Assembly: GCF_014873915.1 (NCBI RefSeq)
Contig: NZ_JADBEJ010000001.1
Span: forward strand, 1,240,001-1,304,000
Reading direction: 5' to 3'
Source of the DNA: Amycolatopsis roodepoortensis
GTDB taxonomy: Bacteria > Actinomycetota > Actinomycetes > Mycobacteriales > Pseudonocardiaceae
Length of the DNA stretch: 64,000 bases
Positions within the stretch are counted from its first letter, which is position 1; each line of letters begins with the position of its first letter. The notes beneath the pieces are model-generated. The model searched no databases. It worked only from the letters and a program-made list of their open reading frames with translations, and was not told the origin of the DNA. The position numbers were made by a program, and so were the translations under genes. Below are positions 8,028 through 18,400 of this stretch, piece by piece.

Positions 8028-8828
8028 TCACCTCTTCCGAGTGCCGGTTTCGAGGATGGTGCGGTCGATCCATTCGTCGAGACCGGCCGCCTTGCGGGCG
8101 TAGGTCTCCCGTACCGATTCGTGCGGCAGGATCAGGAACTCCTCCGACGCCAGCCCGTGCACGACGGACTCCGCGACGTCCTCGGGTTCCAGCAGGGGCG
8201 CGGCGGCGGCGATCGCGAGCGCGGCGGGATGACCGGCCGCGATACCGGGCTCCAGCAGCGCCGTCCGCACACCGAGCGGGCACAGCGCGCTGACCCGCAC
8301 CCCGCGCGGACGGTAGGTGATGGCCAGCCATTCGGCGAGCCCGACGGCCGCGTGTTTGGTCACCGAATACGGCGCGTCACCCGGGGTGCCCAGCAGACCC
8401 GCGCCCGACGCCGTGATCAGCAGATATCCGTGGCCCCGGCTCAGCATCGCGGGGAGAGCGACCTGCGCGGCGTGCACGTGCTGCATGACGTTGATCGCCC
8501 ACGACCGCGTCCACTGCTCGTCCGCGGCGTGCACGCCGGTCCCGAACGCGGCACCGGCGTTGGAACAGAAGAGGTCCACCACGCCGAACGTCGAGCGGGC
8601 GTCGGTCACCAGCGTCTTCAAGTCCTCTTTGGACGACGCGTCGGCGTGGCGCGCGATCGCGGCGCCGCCCGCGGCGGTGATCTCGGCGACCACCTTCTCC
8701 GCGCCCTCGAGGTCGAGATCGGAGACGACCACCCCGGCGGCGCCCTCGGCGGCGAACCGCCTGGCCATGGCCGCGCCGATACCGTGTGCCGCGCCGGTCA
8801 GCACGACGACTCGTCCTGTTACTTCCAC
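8028..8828 (-). CDS. short-chain dehydrogenase/reductase (classical SDR)
   Basis: This 266-residue SDR has TGAAHGIG (residues 11-18) for the cofactor, SNAGAA at 89-94 and catalytic Ser141 (ITASGAG), Tyr154 and Lys158 (YSVTK). SDLD at 36-39 after the second strand suggests an NAD(H) preference. It is the first gene of a two-gene operon with the tetrad-less AKR homologue. It is divergent from the large PKS operon, so a tailoring role for the polyketide or lipid is possible but unproven. Confidence 0.87.
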   Translation of the reverse strand: MEVTGRVVVLTGAAHGIGAAMARRFAAEGAAGVVVSDLDLEGAEKVVAEITAAGGAAIARHADASSKEDLKTLVTDARSTFGVVDLFCSNAGAAFGTGVHAADEQWTRSWAINVMQHVHAAQVALPAMLSRGHGYLLITASGAGLLGTPGDAPYSVTKHAAVGLAEWLAITYRPRGVRVSALCPLGVRTALLEPGIAAGHPAALAIAAAAPLLEPEDVAESVVHGLASEEFLILPHESVRETYARKAAGLDEWIDRTILETGTRKR

Positions 8829-9130
8829 ATGCGCTCCATGGTTATCGATTCTGCTTTCGGTGACAATTCTTCTGTTTTGTTACGCCGGTGAGCAACGCCT
8901 TGTCGAAATATGCGACGCGGATGATAAAAGTGCAGGTCGGAGCCATGTTCCACAGGTGTCGACATATTTGTTTCCGGCGCCGGACTTTAGCACGCGTTCC
9001 CTTGTTTTCCGAGTTTTCGCGCGAGACTATTGCGCTCTCTGCGGCAAGTAGGTTATTTCTTGGGAATCCCGCTGAAAGATCGCCGAACCCGGCGAGGTTC
9101 GACCAGCCCAGCCGAACAGGAGGTCCGCCG
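8829..9130. promoter_or_regulatory. divergent promoter region between SDR and PKS operons
   Basis: This is 302 bp of comparatively AT-rich sequence. A plausible plus-strand promoter is TTGTCG (8900-8905), 17 bases, then GATAAA (8923-8928). That would give a ~200-base leader for the PKS gene. AGGAGG at 9118-9123 is the ribosome-binding site for GTG 9131. No clear operator was found. Confidence 0.4.
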
Positions 9131-12100
9131 GTGAGTCATGCGACGGCGCGCACGCGGGTACTCGGCGTCAATCCGCTCGGACGGCCCGATCCGGGGCTGG
9201 CGGCGGCCGTCGCCAGGGGCGGCGGTCTCGGGATCGTGCCGATCGGGTCCATAGTGGACGGAGGGTTCCCGTTCGGCGTCCGGATCCCCGCGGGCCGCCA
9301 CGTGCGGGACGAAGAGGTGCGGGAAAGCGGCGCGGGGCTCGTGCTGCTGGCCGAGGGGGCGGTCTGGCGGGGCAGGGCCTGCCTCCCCGTGCTGGCCGAG
9401 GTGACCGGCGTCGAGCAGGCCGTCCGGATGCTCGACGCCGGCGCCTCCGGTCTGGTGGCGAAGGGAGCCGAAGCGGGCGGTTCGGATCTCACCACGTTCG
9501 TCCTGCTGCAGCGGTTGCTGGAGCGGTTCGGTGAGGGCGTCCCGGTGTGGGCGTACGGGGGCATCGGGCCGAGGACGGCGGTGGCCGCGATCGCCGGCGG
9601 CGCGGCGGGTGTGGTGCTCGACGGGCTCGGCCTGTTCCCGGAGGCCGACGTGCCCGACGCGGACCGCGTCGAGCTGGCCAGGGCCGACGACGGACTCAGC
9701 GCGATGCTCGAGAATCGCTTCGAGGACGCGGAAAGCGCTGTCCGCTCGGTCGTGCGGTCGCTCGCGGTGCCGGCGGCGATCCCCGCGGACCAAGGCGAAC
9801 GGCTGTGCCGCACGTTGGGGACCCGGCTGCCGGTCGTGCAGGGCCCGATGACGCGGGTGAGCGACCAGCCCGGGTTCGCCGCCGCCGTGGCCGCGAACGA
9901 CGGCTTCCCGTTCGTCGCGGTCGCCACCGCGAACGGCGCCAAGACCGCCGAGCTGCTCGGCCGCACCGCCGAAGCCCTCGGCGACCGACCTTGGGGAGCG
10001 GGCATCCTCGGGTTCGTCCCGGAGGACTTGCGCGTCGAACAGCTCGCGGCGATCCGGGCGGCCCGCCCGCGCTGCGTGCTGATCGCGGGCGGGAAACCGG
10101 CGCAGGCCAAGGCGCTGGAGGCCGACGGCATCGCGACCTTCCTCCACGTGCCGTCGCCGATCCTGCTGCGGCAGTTCCTCGACGCCGGGATCCGCCGGTT
10201 CGTCTTCGAGGGTGCCGAATGCGGTGGGCACATCGGCCCGCGGTCGAGCTTCGTGCTGTGGGAGCAGCAGCTGGACGTCCTGCGCGAACGCGGCGCCGAT
10301 GACGTCGAGATCCTGTTCGCGGGCGGAATCCACGACGCCCGGTCCGCCGCGATGGTCTCGGCGATGGCGGAGCCGCTCACGGGCATCGGCGTCCTGATGG
10401 GCACCGCGTACCTGTTCACCGAAGAGGCCGTGACCCACGGAGCCATCACCGGGACCTTCCAGGACCGCGTGCTCGACGCCGGATCCACGGTCACCCTGGA
10501 GACCGCGCCCGGCCACCTGACCCGCTGCCTGCCCAGCCCCTATACCGACGAGTTCGCCGCGCTGAAGGCCGGGCTCCGCGCGGACGGCGTCCCGCCGCAG
10601 GAGGCCTGGCAGCGGCTGGAGGAGCTGAACACCGGACGGCTGCGGATCGCGAGCAAGGGCATCCGGCGAGATGGCGACGCGCTCGTCGAGGTCGACACCC
10701 TCGGCCAGCTCGCCGAGGGGATGTACATGGCGGGTCAGGTGACGGTCCTGCGCGAGGACCGCACCGATATCGCGACCCTGCACCGGGAAGTCACCGAAAG
10801 CGCGGCGGAACTGCTCGCCGCCCGCGGTCCCGTCGAAGAGTCCGTTGTGGACGGTGACATCGCGATCGTCGGGATGGCCTGTGTGTTCCCGGGGGCACCC
10901 GACCTCCCGGCCTTCTGGTCCAACGTCCTGCGCGGCGCGGACGCCGTCACCGAGGTGCCGGACCAGCGCTGGGACACCGACGTCTACGCGGACCAGTCGA
11001 CGTCGAAATGGGGCGGTTTCCTGCCGCCGGTGGACTTCGACCCGCTCGCCTACGGCATCCCGCCGAAGTCGATGGGCAGCATCGACCCGGCACAGCTGGT
11101 CTCCCTGCAGACCGCGCGCCGCGCCCTCGAAGACGCCGGTTACGGCGAAGGAGGCTTCGACCGCGAGCGCACCAGCGTCATCTTCGGCGCCGAGGCCGGG
11201 GGAGACCTGGCGAACGCCGGAGTCCTGCGCGCGCTGCTGCCCAGCTACCTCGAGGACGTCCCTGAAGAGCTCCTCTCCCAGCTGCCGGAGCTGACCGAGG
11301 ATTCGTTCCCCGGCACTCTCGCCAACGTGATCTCCGGCCGCATCGCGAACCGGCTCGACCTCGGCGGCGCCAACTACACCGTCGACGCCGCGTGCGGTTC
11401 CTCGCTGGCCGCGCTGGATCTCGCGGTGAAGGAGCTGCGGGCGGGGACGAGTTCGATGGTCCTGTGCGGAGCGGTCGATCTGCACAACGGCGTCAACGAC
11501 TACCTCATGTTCACCTCGGCGGGTGCCCTGTCGCCGACCGGCCGGTGCCGTCCGTTCGACGCGTCGGCGGACGGCATCGCACTCGGCGAGGGCGTCGCGT
11601 GTCTCGTGCTGAAGCGGCGGTCCGACGCCGAACGCGACGGTGACCGCGTCTACGCCGTGGTCAAGGGCGTCGGCGCCGCCAGCGACGGCAAGGCGCTCGG
11701 CCTCACCGCGCCGCGTCCCGAGGGGCAGCGGCGAGCCCTCGCGCGTGCCTACCGCGACGCCGGCGTCTCCCCGGCGGACGTCTCGCTGGTCGAGGCGCAC
11801 GGCACGGGCACGGTCGTCGGCGACGCCACCGAACTGACCACGCTCACCGAGTTCTTCCTCGCCGCGGGCGCCGAACCGGGCACGTGCGCGCTGGGTTCGG
11901 TGAAGAGCCAGATCGGGCACACGAAATGCGCCGCGGGGCTGGCGGGCCTGATGAAGGCGGCGCTGGCGCTGTGGCACGAGGTCGTGCCGCCCACGCTGCA
12001 TCTGAGCAGGCCGAACCCCGCCTGGGACGCCGAGCGCAGTCCCTTCACCTTCTCCACCGGCGCCCGGCCGACGCCGGTTCCGCGCGGACGCGAGTTCGCC

Positions 12101-15100
12101 GGAGTGAGCGCGTTCGGGTTCGGTGGGACCAATTTCCACGCGGTGCTCGCCGCCCCGGGTGTCCCGCCGGGACGGCGGCACGGCCCGCGTGACTGGGACG
12201 CCGAGCTGGTCCTGCTCCGCGGTGCCGACGTGGACGCCGCCCGCGCCACCCTGCGGGAGCTGCTGGCGGCCAACGAAGGTCGTCCGCTGCGGGAAATCGC
12301 CGCTCTCGCCGCCGAACGGGGCGGATCGGGGCCGGTGCGGCTCGCGGTCGTCGCGAGTGACGTCGCGGAACTGCGCGAGGCAGCCGAGAACGGCGGGATG
12401 GTCGCGGACGACACCGAAGCCGGGGCGATCGCGTTCCTGTTCCCCGGGCAGGGCAGCCAGCGGACGGGAATGCTGGCGGACCTGTTCGTGCACTTCCCCG
12501 AACTGGCCGACGTCCTGAGGCTCGCCCCCGACGTTGCGGCGACGGCGTTCCCGCCGCGCGCGTTCACCGAAGACGCCCGCGCCGCGCAGGACGAAGCGCT
12601 GAAGGACACGCGTCTCGCGCAACCCGCGCTCGGGCTCGTGGAGTCGGCCGTCTGCCGGCTGCTCGCCGACCTCGGCGTCCGGCCGGATCTGCTGGCGGGG
12701 CACAGCTACGGTGAGCTGACCGCGCTGTCGGTCGCGGGCGCGTTCGACACGCCGACCCTGGTGGCGCTCAGCCGGGCCAGGGCCCGTTCGATCGCCGAAG
12801 TCGCGGGCGCGGATCCCGGCGCGATGGCCGCGGTGAAGGCTTCCCGTGAGGAGCTGGCCGCCGTCCTCGATCACCCGGACGTCGTACCGGCCAATCACAA
12901 CGCGCCGGGACAGACCGTCCTTTCCGGACCGACGGCCGCCATCGAGGAGGCGGTCCGCGAACTGCGGGCCCAGGGGATCGGCGCGAAGCGGATCCCGGTC
13001 GCCTGCGCCTTCCACAGTCCGCTGGTGGCCGGGGCGAGCGACGTGTTCGCCGTCGATCTCGACAACGCCGAGATCGGTGAGCCTGGCCCGCCGGTGTGGT
13101 CGAACCGCACCGCCCGGCCGTACGAAGCAGGTGCGGTCCGCACCGAGCTGGCCGCCCAGATCGGCTCGCCGGTGCGCTTCGTGGAACTGATCGAGGACAT
13201 GTACGCGGCGGGTGCGCGCACGTTCGTGGAGGCGGGCCCGGGACAGGTGCTTTCCAGGCTGGTGAAGGACATCCTCGGCGACCGGCCGCACACCGTGATC
13301 GCGTGCGACCCCGGCGGGCCGGGGCTGCGCGGGTTCCTCACCGCCCTCGCGCGCCTGGCGCTCACCGGTGTCGACGTGCGCACCGAACGGCTCTTCCGCG
13401 GCCGGGTCCGTGTCGGTCCGCTCCCCAAGCCCGCCTGGACCGTGGACGGCCAGACCGTCCGCGCGCCCGGCGGCGAGATCCCCGCCCAAGGGCTCGTGCC
13501 CGCCCGACGAATCCCGAGGACGACCATGAACCAGCCCACGCCCGGACGTGACCAGGCCGTCGTCGAATTCCTCCGCACCAGCCGTGAAATGCTGGCGGCG
13601 CAACGGGACGTGATGCTGGGGTACCTCGGCACCGCGCCCCTCGCCCTCGCTCCGGTGCAGGCTCCGGTCCTGCCCGCGCTGCTGCCGCCGGTCGAGGCTC
13701 CGGTCGTCGTGCCCGAGCCGGAACCGGCCCCGGAGGCCGTGGTCACGGACGTCCTGGCCACCGTGATCGGCGCGATCAGCGAACGCACCGGCTATCCGGC
13801 GGAGATGATCGACGCGGATCTCGACCTCGAAGCGGACCTTTCCATCGACTCGATCAAACGCACCGAGATCGCGGGCTCGCTGCTCGCGAAGCTCGGCCTC
13901 ACCGGCCGGGTGCACGACGACGCCCAAGACCAGCTCAGCCGGGACCGGACGGCGAGCGCGCTGGCCGCACGGCTGCGGAAGTGGCTCGAACCGGCCGCCG
14001 TGACGCCGGCCCCCGCCGAGACACCCGCCGGATCCGCCCCCGGCCGGTACCTGCTCGACCGCGTGTCCGCCCCGCTCGGCACACCCGACCTCGCCAAGGT
14101 TGACGGCAAGTCGGTCGCCGTGAGCTCCGAGCCCGACCAGGAGGACCTTGCCGAATCGGTCCGCGCGGTGTTCGCCGGCGCGGGTGCCGTGCCGGGGGAG
14201 CGGGACGAGGCCGACGTCGTCGTCGTGCTGAATCCGTTGTCGGACGCCGAAGAACCCGTCGCGCCGCAGATCTTCAGCCTGCTCAAGAGCGCCAAGGGTG
14301 CGGTGGTCGTGGTGGCGAGGCCGGGCGCCGGGCACACCGCCGGACTGCGCGGTCTCGTTCGCGCGGCGGCGCGGGAGCGGAGCGAGCCGACCAGGCTGGT
14401 CGAACTGGAGTCCACAGTGGACCTCGCGCGGATCGTGTTGGAAGAGGTGATCGCCGACGGTCCGGTGGCCGTCCGCTACGACACGGCGGGGCGTGCGGCG
14501 TTCGAGCCGTCCGCGGGCTCGCTCGGTTCGATCGCCTACGCGGGCGCCGGTCCCGGCGGGGGAGAGGTCAAGGCGCTCGGCCTCGACGCGGATTCGGTGC
14601 TGTTGCTGATCGGCGGCGCCCGCGGGATCACCGCGCGGGCTGCGGTGGCGCTGGCGGCGAGCGGCTGCCGGATCGAACTGGCGGGCCGCACCCCGTGGCC
14701 CGCCGAACCCGGCGACGAGGACCTTCCCGGTGACGCGCCGGGGATGCGCTCGGCCCTGGCCGCGCGCGGCGGCTCGCTGGCGGATATCGAACGCCGGGTG
14801 CGCACCGTGCTGGCCCAGCGCGAAATCGCGCGGACGCTCGACCAGATCCGCGCGGCGGGCGGCGTCGCCGCTTATCGGTCGCTCGACGTGCGCGACGCCG
14901 CCGCCGTCCGGCAGGTGGTCAAGGATCTGCACACGCGTTACGGCCGGATCGACGGCGTCGTCCACGCGGCCGGGGTGATCGACGACAAGCTGATGGCCGA
15001 CAAGGACGAGCAGTCGTTCCGTACGGTCTACGGGACCAAAGTGGACGGTGCGCGGGCGTTGCTCGACGCACTGGAGCATTTCGGTGTGCGGCCCGGGTTC

Positions 15101-15418
15101 GTGACCTTCTTCGGCAGCATCGCCGCGGTGCTGGGGAACCGGGGGCAGACCGACTACGCGGCGGCCAACGACGCGCTCGAAACCCTCGGCGAGCAGTGGG
15201 CGGAACGCACCGGCTGCCGGGCGCTGACCGTCCACTGGGGACCGTGGGCGCCCTCGGACGACCACGCGGGCATGGTCTCGCCCGAGCTGGCTCGCGAGTA
15301 CGAGCGCCGCGAGGTGGCGCTGATCGATCCGGACGAAGGCACCGCCGCGCTCCTGCGCGAGCTGGCCTACGGCCCGGCCGACGTCCGCTCCGTGCTGTAC
15401 ACGGCGTCGCTGTGGTGA
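9131..15418 (+). CDS. iterative type I PKS, NPD-NPD-KS-AT-ACP-KR (PUFA/glycolipid synthase-like)
   Basis: This is a 2095-residue megasynthase. Two 2-nitropropane-dioxygenase (PfaD-like) segments come first, about 1-215 (shorter, diverged) and 232-500 (with VVQGPMTRVSD, GAECGGHIGPRSS and FAGGIHD). Then come a KS at ~573-1010 (Cys755 in DAACGSS, EAHGTGT, GHTKCAAG), an AT at ~1098-1400 (Ser1192 in GHSYGE), one ACP (Ser1574 in DLSIDSIKRTE, the PUFA-synthase type), and a KR at ~1815-2090 after a structural half (GGARGIT, TDYAAAN). The NPD domain may serve as the flavin enoyl reductase, as PfaD does. GTG 9131 has AGGAGG eight bases upstream; in-frame sequence before it is not PKS-like. The stop overlaps the next PKS start (GTGA). 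Confidence 0.9.
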   Translation: MSHATARTRVLGVNPLGRPDPGLAAAVARGGGLGIVPIGSIVDGGFPFGVRIPAGRHVRDEEVRESGAGLVLLAEGAVWRGRACLPVLAEVTGVEQAVRMLDAGASGLVAKGAEAGGSDLTTFVLLQRLLERFGEGVPVWAYGGIGPRTAVAAIAGGAAGVVLDGLGLFPEADVPDADRVELARADDGLSAMLENRFEDAESAVRSVVRSLAVPAAIPADQGERLCRTLGTRLPVVQGPMTRVSDQPGFAAAVAANDGFPFVAVATANGAKTAELLGRTAEALGDRPWGAGILGFVPEDLRVEQLAAIRAARPRCVLIAGGKPAQAKALEADGIATFLHVPSPILLRQFLDAGIRRFVFEGAECGGHIGPRSSFVLWEQQLDVLRERGADDVEILFAGGIHDARSAAMVSAMAEPLTGIGVLMGTAYLFTEEAVTHGAITGTFQDRVLDAGSTVTLETAPGHLTRCLPSPYTDEFAALKAGLRADGVPPQEAWQRLEELNTGRLRIASKGIRRDGDALVEVDTLGQLAEGMYMAGQVTVLREDRTDIATLHREVTESAAELLAARGPVEESVVDGDIAIVGMACVFPGAPDLPAFWSNVLRGADAVTEVPDQRWDTDVYADQSTSKWGGFLPPVDFDPLAYGIPPKSMGSIDPAQLVSLQTARRALEDAGYGEGGFDRERTSVIFGAEAGGDLANAGVLRALLPSYLEDVPEELLSQLPELTEDSFPGTLANVISGRIANRLDLGGANYTVDAACGSSLAALDLAVKELRAGTSSMVLCGAVDLHNGVNDYLMFTSAGALSPTGRCRPFDASADGIALGEGVACLVLKRRSDAERDGDRVYAVVKGVGAASDGKALGLTAPRPEGQRRALARAYRDAGVSPADVSLVEAHGTGTVVGDATELTTLTEFFLAAGAEPGTCALGSVKSQIGHTKCAAGLAGLMKAALALWHEVVPPTLHLSRPNPAWDAERSPFTFSTGARPTPVPRGREFAGVSAFGFGGTNFHAVLAAPGVPPGRRHGPRDWDAELVLLRGADVDAARATLRELLAANEGRPLREIAALAAERGGSGPVRLAVVASDVAELREAAENGGMVADDTEAGAIAFLFPGQGSQRTGMLADLFVHFPELADVLRLAPDVAATAFPPRAFTEDARAAQDEALKDTRLAQPALGLVESAVCRLLADLGVRPDLLAGHSYGELTALSVAGAFDTPTLVALSRARARSIAEVAGADPGAMAAVKASREELAAVLDHPDVVPANHNAPGQTVLSGPTAAIEEAVRELRAQGIGAKRIPVACAFHSPLVAGASDVFAVDLDNAEIGEPGPPVWSNRTARPYEAGAVRTELAAQIGSPVRFVELIEDMYAAGARTFVEAGPGQVLSRLVKDILGDRPHTVIACDPGGPGLRGFLTALARLALTGVDVRTERLFRGRVRVGPLPKPAWTVDGQTVRAPGGEIPAQGLVPARRIPRTTMNQPTPGRDQAVVEFLRTSREMLAAQRDVMLGYLGTAPLALAPVQAPVLPALLPPVEAPVVVPEPEPAPEAVVTDVLATVIGAISERTGYPAEMIDADLDLEADLSIDSIKRTEIAGSLLAKLGLTGRVHDDAQDQLSRDRTASALAARLRKWLEPAAVTPAPAETPAGSAPGRYLLDRVSAPLGTPDLAKVDGKSVAVSSEPDQEDLAESVRAVFAGAGAVPGERDEADVVVVLNPLSDAEEPVAPQIFSLLKSAKGAVVVVARPGAGHTAGLRGLVRAAARERSEPTRLVELESTVDLARIVLEEVIADGPVAVRYDTAGRAAFEPSAGSLGSIAYAGAGPGGGEVKALGLDADSVLLLIGGARGITARAAVALAASGCRIELAGRTPWPAEPGDEDLPGDAPGMRSALAARGGSLADIERRVRTVLAQREIARTLDQIRAAGGVAAYRSLDVRDAAAVRQVVKDLHTRYGRIDGVVHAAGVIDDKLMADKDEQSFRTVYGTKVDGARALLDALEHFGVRPGFVTFFGSIAAVLGNRGQTDYAAANDALETLGEQWAERTGCRALTVHWGPWAPSDDHAGMVSPELAREYERREVALIDPDEGTAALLRELAYGPADVRSVLYTASLW

Positions 15419-18400
15419 ACAATCAGGAGCCGGTCGCGATCGTCGGGATGGGCGTTTTCCTCCCCGGATCGTCCACTTTGGACGAATACTGGCAGAACAT
15501 CGTCTCGGGTACCGACGCGATCACCGAGATCCCGCCGCACCGCTGGGACCCGAGTTTCCACGACGGCGACGGGCGCACCCCGGACCGCACCTACGGCAGG
15601 CGTGGCGGCTTCGTCGCCGACAGCCTGGACTTCGACGCGACCGCGCTGGGTATCGCGCCCAGCACCGTCGCCGGGATGGAGCCGGACCAGCTGGTCGCGC
15701 TGGCCGTGGCGGCCTCGGCGGTCGACGACGCCGGTGGCTTGCGACGGCTCGGGGACCTCGAACGCGTGGGCGTGATCCTCGGCAGAGGCGGCTATCTTTC
15801 GCCCGGGCTCCAGCGGTTCGACCAGCGGGTCCGGTCGGTCCGCCAGATCACCGGCGCCGTCCGGGAGCTCCTGCCGTCGGCGCGTCCGGAGATGCTCGAC
15901 AGGCTCCGCGACGCGCTGCTGGAGCCGCTCGGCGAGTTCCGGCCGGACACCGCGATCGGGCTGGTGCCGAACCTCGCCGCGTCGCGGGTCGCCAACCGTC
16001 TGGACTTCGGCGGACCGGCGTACACGGTGGACGCGGCCTGCGCGTCGTCGCTGCTCGCCGTGGACCAGGCGATCGGTGAACTCGCCCGCCGCCGCTGTGA
16101 CGTCGTGCTGGCCGGCGGCGTGCACCACTGCCACGACGACACGCTCTGGTCGATGTTCACCCAGCTCGGTGCCCTGTCGCCGAGCCAGCGGATCAGCCCG
16201 TTCTCGCGGGACGCGGACGGGCTGCTGATCGGCGAGGGCACCGCGATCGTCGTGCTGAAGCGGTTCTACGACGCACGCCGCGACGGCGACCGGGTCTACG
16301 CGGTGCTGCGCGGTTCGGGGACGTCGAGCGACGGGAAGGGCGCGAGCCTGCTCAGCCCGGCCGTCGCCGGTCAGACGCTGGCTCTACGCCGCGCGTGGGC
16401 GTCGGCGGGGCTCGATCCCACCGTGCCCGGCGCGCTCGGCCTGCTGGAGGCGCACGGGACCGCGACGCCGACGGGGGACGCGGCCGAGCTGGCCACCCTT
16501 GCCGAGGTGTTCGGCCCGCCGGACGGACCCCGCGCCGCGATCGGCGCGGTGAAGGCGATGATCGGGCACACCATGCCGACCGCCGGGGCCGCCGGGCTGG
16601 TCAAGGCGGCACTCGCGCTGCATCACGCGACCTTGCCGCCGACCCTGAACTGCGCCGATCCGAGCCCTCTCCTGGACAAGACGCGATTCCGTACCCTGGC
16701 CACCGCCGAGCGCTGGCGTTCGGGAGACGTGCCGCGCCGGGCGGCGGTCAACGCCTTCGGTTTCGGCGGCGTCAACGCGCACGTGGTGCTGGAGGAGGCC
16801 GACCCGGCGCCCGCGCGGCCGCGCCGGGCCAAGGTGACCGAGGAACCCGAGCGTGTCCTGCTGCTCGCGGCGCCCACGCCCGGGGAGTTGCGCGCTCTGC
16901 TCGACCGCCCGGAGCCGGAATCCGGTGGGCACGGCCCGTGCCGGATCGGGATCGTGCGGCCCGACGAGAAGCGGCTCGAAGTCGCGCGGAGGGTGCTCGC
17001 CAAGGTCGCGGCCGAGGGCGGGTCATGGCACGGCCCCAACGACATCTGGTGTACGACCGCGCCGTTGCTGGAGCAGCCCGGGGCGAAGACCGCGTTCGTC
17101 TACCCGGGGCTCGAAGCGGACGCGGAACCACGGTGCGCCGACGTCGCCAGGCACTTCGGCCTGGACCGGCCGGAGTGGTCGACGACGAGCGTGCTTTCGC
17201 GCGCTTCGAGCGTGTCCCAGGTCGGGTTGCTGCTCGACGCCGCGCTGAAGCGGCTGGCCATCAAACCGGATCTGCTCGCCGGGCACAGTGTCGGCGAATG
17301 GACCGCGATGCAGGCGGCGGGGATGTACCCGGGGTTGTCCACAGAGGACATGCTGGAGCGGTACTGGCCGCAGGGATTCACGCTGCCGGACGCCGAATTC
17401 CTCGTCCTCGGCTGCTCGGCCGAGCGGGCCGAGTCGTTGCTCGCGGCCGAACCGGAGCTGATGATCTCGCACGAGAACGCGCCACGGCAGACGATCGTCT
17501 GCGGGGATCCGGCCGCCGCCGCCCGGCTCGCCAAGCTGTGCACGCAGCACGGCGTCGTCGCCAGGACACTGCCGTTCCGGTCCGGGTTCCACACCCCGCT
17601 GATGCGGTCCCGGCTCGGCCCGTTCACCCGGCTCGCGGCGGAACTGGACCTGAAGCCGCCGCGGGTCCCGGTCTGGTCGGCGACCACGGCGCGGCCGTAT
17701 CCCGCGGATCCGGTGGAGGTCCGTGAGCTGTACCTGGCGCACCTGGTGCGCAAGGTCCGGTTCCGGGAACTCGTCGACGCGCTCTACGCCGATGGCGCGC
17801 GGGTCTTCGTGCAGGCTGGTGCCGGTCAGCTCGGTTCGTTCGTGTCGGACACGTTGGGCTCGCGGCCGCATCTGGTCATCCCGGCGTCGTCCGGGACGAG
17901 GCCCGGCCTCGCGCAGTTGCACAGGGTCGCCACCGCGTTCTGGGTGGAGGGCGGGCGGCCCGCGTTCGAGGCGCTGGAGCCGCGCCGCACCCGCATCGAC
18001 ACCGCGGGCACGCTGCTCTCGGTCGAGGGTGACGTCAAGGGCATGTTCGACGGTGCGGTTCCCGAGCTGGTCGACGGCGTGCCGGACGCGATCGTCGCGG
18101 AGTTCACCGCGCTGCTGGCCGAAACGCGGCAAGCGGCGGCGAGTGTCGCCAATGCGGCCGCGCGGCGCACCTTCGAGTCCACTGTGGACGTATCGCTGGC
18201 GACGATGCCGTATCTGGTGGACCACCGGTTCTTCCGCCAGCGCGAGGGCTGGCCCGACGAAGCCGACTTCCGTCCCACCGTGCCGGCGACGACGCTGGTC
18301 GACCTGGCCTGCCGGGAAGCGGAGCGCGCCTGGCCGGGTACGGTCGCGACCGGGGTGAGCAACGCGGCGTTCTCCCGGTGGTTGATCGCCGCCCCCGCCG

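Noticed and set aside
9053..15265. A very long open frame on the minus strand opposite the first PKS
   Set aside because: It is a high-GC codon-bias mirror of the PKS coding frame. Its translation is low-complexity Arg/Gly/His-rich with no domain, and the plus-strand product has clear catalytic motifs.
15415..17900. Second PKS KS domain as a catalytically dead chain-length factor
   Set aside because: The KS retains Cys209 and both histidines, so it cannot be called inactive from sequence.
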